From the NCBI GenBank assembly GCA_030272155.1, contig CP126199.1, positions 3,398,501-3,462,500 of the forward strand: 64,000 bases of DNA, given 5' to 3'. Shown in pieces: positions 59,401-64,000 of the stretch. How positions within the stretch are numbered: position 1 is the first letter of the stretch; each line of letters opens with the position of its first letter. Under the pieces are notes generated by a model that made no database searches, was not told where the DNA came from, and saw only the letters and a program-made list of their open reading frames with translations. The position numbers were made by a program, and so were the translations under genes. The stretch is from Tetradesmus obliquus (Eukaryota; Chlorophyta; Chlorophyceae; Sphaeropleales; Scenedesmaceae).

Positions 59401-59648
59401 CTGCATATGCTAGGCTGCACTCGTGTATGCTATATGCAGATGTTCACAGACAATTCGTCTGAATAGGCTTCCCATTGCTGAGCAATGCTGCAATGACTTA
59501 CTTCTGCCTCATTCAACTGCTCCTCGCCGAAGGTGTTCACTGCCCCACAGTCACAGCCACAAAAAAGCCAACCTGTCTTCATCGTGGTATAGCTGACGTC
59601 AACTGTTATAGTAGCTTCTCGCCCGAAGCTACGCCTGTACGATACCAA
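56416..59648 (-). CDS. F-box-like leucine-rich-repeat protein
   Basis: Four exons (59648-59502, 59257-58024, 57691-57138, 56871-56416) join in phase to 796 codons. The sequence near ALLLVFDRLPDHELYSTV and TAVSKGWQATATAAL is F-box-like. In that case the protein would recruit targets to an SCF ubiquitin ligase, which is inference. Leucine-rich repeats follow: FPKLTTLQLNRCRLG, MTTLQHLTLNHIVPHL, LTSLQSLELKSCGLAGKHL, GLCSLDLFDNPGIGG. A Gln/Glu/Ala-rich insert comes next, then LRQLQLSYCGIRHLPQLAQL, LTSLTSLNLQENKCDAETV, LTNLELLDISGG. After a Ser/Gly-rich linker (exon 3), more repeats occur in exon 4 (CSQLQDLDISHNHVGPDGI, LPGLTHLNISC, LRQLKGLDVGGNSFS). Exon 1 (a GTAAGT donor) and the exon 3 acceptor (CCACAG before 57691) are chosen for phase. 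The start could be the later Met at 59582 or, less likely, 59302. Confidence 0.8.
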
Positions 59649-60839
59649 TGTGTTTGCTCACAGCAAGCAGCCACCCCATCCCCATGGCAATATTCGCGCC
59701 CAATTAGTTCGAAATGATTGAAACCAGCTGAAAATTGACATTCTGGTACTAAACAACGTGTCACCTGAAATCCCGCGTCATATCCCGCGTCCCGCCCTGG
59801 GAAACCCTACATGACTGGTTCCCCTGGTTCAGCACCGCTGAGCAGATGGTGCACGAAAGGCATTTCCCCAGAGGACGTGCTCGGTTAACGGGTAGAACAG
59901 CTCAATCAACTGTTAGAATGGTATCAACACCAGGTAGTGCCACTAGAGCAGGGCTGCAGCTGTGACCAGCCGCAGAACGACTTGCTTGGGCATCACAGAC
60001 AATCCTGTTCAGTTGTACTGGATAATATAGAGTGCCACAAACCCGACGGCAGTACGTTACCGCTAGACATGCAGTGCATCAGCAACATACAAAACGCAGA
60101 TGGAGCGTCTGGCTGGTGCACGGCACTGCAAACTCTGCTTTGCTAGCAGCAACATGCTGGCACACCAAGCGCTGGTGTCAGATCCTTACCATGAAATGCT
60201 GCGCCAAAAAACTTATGCAGATGTTGGAGGTTTGAGAAATGCTATAGAATGATAAGTTATTGATGTTGTGTGGGCACAACATGCAGCTTACTCAGCTGTT
60301 TGATGGCCCAAACTCCCTACTTGGCTATGACGCCACCTTGGCTACAGCACCGTGGATGTTGCGGACCACTGCAAGTTTGAATAACATGCAGTTACAGTTG
60401 CCCACCCCATGGGCATGGTGCCCAGCTACCTGTGCACAAGAGAGCCAGCAACTGAAGGTGCAACCCGCCTGTGGGTCACAGGTGCTGTGTGTAACAGAGC
60501 ACAACATTGTTAACACAGCACACACTATTCCTTTTCGTATACACGCCATGCGGCGCAACTGCTACATGCACAACTCATGCATTACTTCGCATCCATCAAC
60601 ACGTCATGCTGCCCAGCTGACCCCATGGAACAATCTCCCTGCTTCTTGCCCAACACAACCCTTTGTTTGGCTTGCTCACTTCCCTTTGGTCCACATGTTG
60701 ACAATGTGCCCTCAGGAAGGGGCTCATACCATCTGAGACAGTGACTGGACCCCCATGTACCTACAATAAAATCTCCTCATCAATAAAATCTCCTCATATC
60801 TATAAAGCAACACTTCATTAAACCATTTGCCTCAGGCCC
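59649..60839. other. Intergenic region between LRR and GH17 genes
   Basis: About 1.2 kb that should hold the LRR promoter and the GH17 3' UTR. A doubled CCCGCGTC (59773-59793) and a doubled AATAAAATCTCCTCAT (60765-60797) are short direct repeats. No gene was recognised. Confidence 0.5.
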
Positions 60840-61571
60840 TCACTCCGCATCAATCCCAACCACCTTGCTGCCACTGTGCGCCACCAGCCCCTTATCAATC
60901 CTCCTATCAGCACTGACCAGCCCAAAGTGCTCATCTCCCAGCACACCCTGTGACAGCACGCTGGGCTGCAGCTGCAGCGGCAGGCTGCGCGGGCCGTGCG
61001 GGTGTGCTGCCAGCAGCCCTTTGAGTGTGCGGCTTGCAGAAAGTGCCAGTGCAGCTCCCTGGCGCAGCGCGGTCTTCCAGCCTGCGTCTGCCAGCTCATG
61101 GTAGAAATAAGCGACGTTGTGCTTCTCGGCGGCCTGTGTAGTGCAGCGGCAGCAGCAGCACAGGAACTTGCCCACGCATGTGCAAACGCCACGCATGATG
61201 TGATTCGATCACACGCTGTGCCAGCTTGCATGCTAGTCAAAGACTCCTCATTGAGCAGCGCAGCGAGCGCTGTGTCAGGATTCATGTGAGTACTACATCA
61301 GAACAGCAGGGGTTGCAGGTGCCAAGGTAACACTGCACATTCACAAGATACTGCAGACACCCCTGCTCACCTGCACCCATGCCTGTGCAAAGGCAGCCGC
61401 ATGCTCCAGCCCCGACCTGCTGCTGTCCACCTCGCCGCTGCGGCTGGGCCAGCCGATCTCTGCAATGAACACAGGCTTGGCCCCGGCCTCCTCCTGCAGC
61501 TGGCGGTGCTGCTGCAGCGCCACGCCAACAGCAGAGCTGGCCCAGCTGCAGCACAGCACGGGTTAGTTTAC

Positions 61572-61607
<36 letters not shown>

Positions 61608-64000
61608 CACAAACGACTAAGCTGTGTGTTGTGCATGTTTGCGATGCTGCTGCCCTGGCTCAATCAACAAAACAACCTGTGGCTACCGCGCAGCGCATGC
61701 ACACCAACATAGAGGGCATTGCATATCATACACCAATGCAAGCAGGGGCCGCCGCACCTCTTCTTGCTGGTGTCTATGGCGCCAGTGAAGAAGGGCTGGA
61801 TGACCGCCCCCACTGCATCCACAGCAGCAACCAGCTCGGGGCTGAATGCAGCCGGCAGCTCCACAGTCAGCACTGGCACAGCAGCCAAGCGCTGGCTGCC
61901 GGCCTTCTGCGCGACATCGCGGACTACTGTCCGCACCTGCAGCGAGACAAGAACAAAAAGGGGGCACAATGCGGCATCATTTGAAGGCGGGGAGCAGCTG
62001 GCCGCTGCATGTTTGCAACCTGTTGCTGGCAGGACAGCAGTAATATAACACACACCGGCAAAACAGCATGTAGCTGAGTTGTGTGGGCAGCGCTGTGCTG
62101 TGATGCTTCATTACTTGCTGGCAGCTTTATGTGCTACAGCCTTGTCCATGTCTTTTGTTGGCGGCATGTTTATGTATCTCATCCTGGTGATGCTTCAACA
62201 CTGGCGGCATACAACAGATGAAACGACACAGCACACCATCTGTGGTCCTCTCTTTAATTTGGCTGCAATGGCTTTTGCTCAGTTTTGGAGCTATGCTATG
62301 CCGGGGCGGATGCACGCGCACCTGTGCGATGTACTGCAGCAGCTGCTGCTCGCTGACATCACCCCTGCTGACTGCCTCATTGCCCACAGCAATGCCTGCC
62401 AGGTTGGCTGAGGGATACTCTGTCAGCAGCTTGCGCAGCATGTCAATCTGTGGAAGGCCAAGCAGCGGTGGCAGCAGCAGCAGTGGCGGCATCGCAGACG
62501 GCAGTGTTTTCAGGTTGCTGCTCAGCCCCATGGAAACACCAGCTACTAGCCGTGCTTTGACACACGGATATAAGAGCGCACACGTGTTCCGAAGAACAGA
62601 TGTGTAGGCTGCACCACACAACGTGTCTGCTGCTGACGCATACCGCCCAAGGGATGCTGCTACACGTTTACAGTTGTGGTAGCAGGTTATCAAGCATTCC
62701 GCAAGTGCATTGCCTGAACCATTGCATGCACAGCATCAGGCCTCCTTAGCAACTGTCCAGCTTGATTCTCTGCCAGTTTGCTGGCGCTGGTGAAACAGAC
62801 AAGCTGGTCACAAAGTGGGCTTTGCTATTTTTATAGGCATGGATCACCTGTGCCTTGTTGGCAGCAGCATCCCTGCCGATCCACACCCCCAGCAGCCAGC
62901 TGATCTGGCTGTTGGCTGTGGTGTGGTGCAGCAGCATGCGCATGAGCTCCGGGCACTCCACGGAGTAGGTGCGCATGCGGTACGAGTACCTGCCAGCAGC
63001 AGCAGCAACAGCAGCAGCAACAGCAGCAGCAGCAGCAGCACACAATGATGAGCACGCTGATGATGTGGTGAAAGCGCACTCATACCTACCAGTACCTGCG
63101 AGCAGCAGCACGGCAAGCATGACTGCATTGGTTGATGCGGTGCAACGCACAGCACAGAAGATGATGCGCATGCTTGGCTGAGCCGATGCCCAAGGCAGGC
63201 GGCAAAAGACGTTGGCACAGCCGGCACAGTCCACAGCAACTGCTGGGGCACTTTGTATCCCCACAACCACCAGCAATACTACCAGCCAGCTGCTGTGGGG
63301 TGCGCCTCAGTTGGATGTGCGTTCCGCTGATCTCTGTGGCAGCCCCCATACATGTAGCCTACACGTAGCATTCAGAAAGCCAATGACACATGCTGTAACA
63401 GTGGCCCAGCCGCACCTGCAGAGCAGGTCAAAGTACACATACTTCGAAAAGTAACATGTCAGTGACACATGCTGTAACAGCGGCCCAGCCGCACCTGTAC
63501 AGCAGGTCCAGGTCAGCGTCCAGCTCCTCGGGTGAGGGGCAGCGGCACACCTGGCGCGCCCCGTCACACGCCTGCAGCAGCAGCAGCAACCGCAGCAGCA
63601 TATGTCAGTCAATGCCCCTGATTGCAAAGCTCTACGTCAGCAGTGACACCTAGCTAGCACAATGCTAGCTAGCCCAAACAGGCAACATGACGCAGTGCGT
63701 GCCTGCCAGTGATCCCCTGCCAAAACTGTTGACTTTGCTAACCTCACACATTGCTGCTGTATGCATTGCAGCCGAGGCAGCTCTTTTACAACTCACGTGC
63801 TCCCTCCTCCAGCCATATGTGACTCCCCACAGCGGCTTGCCAGCCCTGCCCCCAGCAAACGGGCTGCTGATGCTGCTGCTGCTTGCAGCAGTCTGCTCAC
63901 TCAGTAGAAGCTTGCGCAAGCTTTTGCTGCCCTGCTGCTGCTGCTGCTGCTGCTGTTGCTGCTGCTGTGGTGTGGTGTCCGTTGCTGCCGCTTCAGAGGA
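60840..64000 (-). CDS. GH17 beta-1,3-glucanase, Bgl2/Scw-like; 5' end outside the window
   Basis: This is a glycoside hydrolase acting on beta-1,3-glucan of walls or storage material, probably secreted. The first exon in view has poly-Gln, then GGRAGKPLWGVTYGW. Next comes CDGARQVCRCPSPEELDADL (exon end near 63497), YSYRMRTYSVECPELMRML and SWLLGVWIGRDAAANKAQVI. Another exon has LLTEYPSANLAGIAVGNEAV, with the acid/base Glu in GNEA. Further exons carry VPVLTVELPAAFSPELVAAV and AVIQPFFTGAIDTSKK. The nucleophile Glu appears in KPVFIAEIGWPSRSGEV. The last exon has NVAYFYHELADAGWKTALR and GDEHFGLVSADRRI and ends at stop 60840. Order and spacing follow the fungal Bgl2/Scw type (GVTYSPY, IRLYG.DC, GNE, ISEIGWPS). 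The signal peptide must lie beyond 64000. One donor junction has an intronic copy (63381-63520). Confidence 0.9.
61575..61605 (-). repeat. CTG array in a GH17 intron
   Basis: About ten CAG units on the + strand (CTG in gene sense), about 30 bases upstream, in the gene's direction, of the acceptor of the FIAEIGWPS exon. Confidence 0.9.
62995..63042 (-). repeat. CTG array before a GH17 exon
   Basis: CAG units with AAC breaks on the + strand (CTG/GTT in gene sense) that run into GGCAG, the acceptor of the YSYRMRTYS exon. Confidence 0.9.
63381..63520 (-). repeat. Duplicated donor junction (GH17 DADLDLLY exon)
   Basis: GTGACACATGCTGTAACAG(C/T)GGCCCAGCCGCACCTG occurs at about 63383 and 63463, 80 bp apart, both running into (T/C)A(C/G)AGCAGGTC. 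In gene sense the upper copy ends the real exon (CTGTACAG then GTGCGGC), and the lower one is in the downstream intron. Confidence 0.9.
63938..63972 (-). repeat. Exonic CAG array (poly-Gln) in the GH17 gene
   Basis: About eleven CTG/TTG units on the + strand, read as CAG/CAA in gene sense and giving about twelve Gln upstream of KPLWGVTYG. Confidence 0.8.

Overview
This window is nuclear DNA from a eukaryote, most likely a chlorophyte green alga, possibly of the Sphaeropleales (the order is inferred only from style). The genes have many short introns with GT-AG ends. The DNA is saturated with CAG/CTG triplet arrays, and two gene ends carry TGTAA, the usual green algal polyadenylation signal. 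The families found include plant-type membrane-anchored ubiquitin-fold protein, a UTR5-like nucleotide-sugar transporter, mTERF and Rubisco-LSMT-like SET proteins. No mobile element, virus-like element, rRNA or CRISPR array was recognised.

Layout from left to right: a low-complexity ORF (278-1423, +); about 7 kb with no recognisable gene; an mTERF-like gene (8639-10290, -); an unrecognised 147-residue protein gene with a hairpin in its intron (10669-11515, -); a divergent LSMT-like SET-domain gene (11994-15139, +); a BAF60/SWP73 chromatin-remodelling subunit (15862-20096, -); a divergent UTR5-like nucleotide-sugar transporter (20546-22951, +); a DnaJ/X-domain co-chaperone (24694-30824, +); a gene-poor stretch with two abutting perfect palindromes (32284-32335); a MUB gene (about 34530-35338, -); a divergent METTL13/EEF1AKMT4-like methyltransferase (35744-38189, +); a secreted fasciclin-like protein (38567-39679, +); a SETD6-like protein-lysine methyltransferase (41253-46907, -); tRNA-Val(UAC) (47711-47784, -); a class III (GABA-type) aminotransferase (48031-about 53941, -); an F-box-like/LRR protein (56416-59648, -); and a GH17 beta-1,3-glucanase that runs off the right end (60840->64000, -).

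These look like ordinary, functionally unrelated housekeeping genes, many in divergent pairs with 400-480 bp between start codons. I see no gene cluster or pathway linking them.

The most unusual property is in the gene architecture. At about a dozen places in five genes, a short stretch spanning an exon-intron junction has been tandemly duplicated (period usually 76-250 bp), leaving one to three decaying copies of a splice site plus adjoining exon sequence inside the intron. Copies of a donor junction always lie downstream of the real exon, and copies of an acceptor junction always lie upstream. A second regularity is strand-specific: CTG arrays in the sense direction sit in introns, often just before the acceptor AG, while exonic arrays read CAG and encode Gln, Ser or Ala runs. 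Two inverted-repeat structures (an intronic 49-bp-arm hairpin and a tandem pair of perfect palindromes) are the other signals not explained by the genes.
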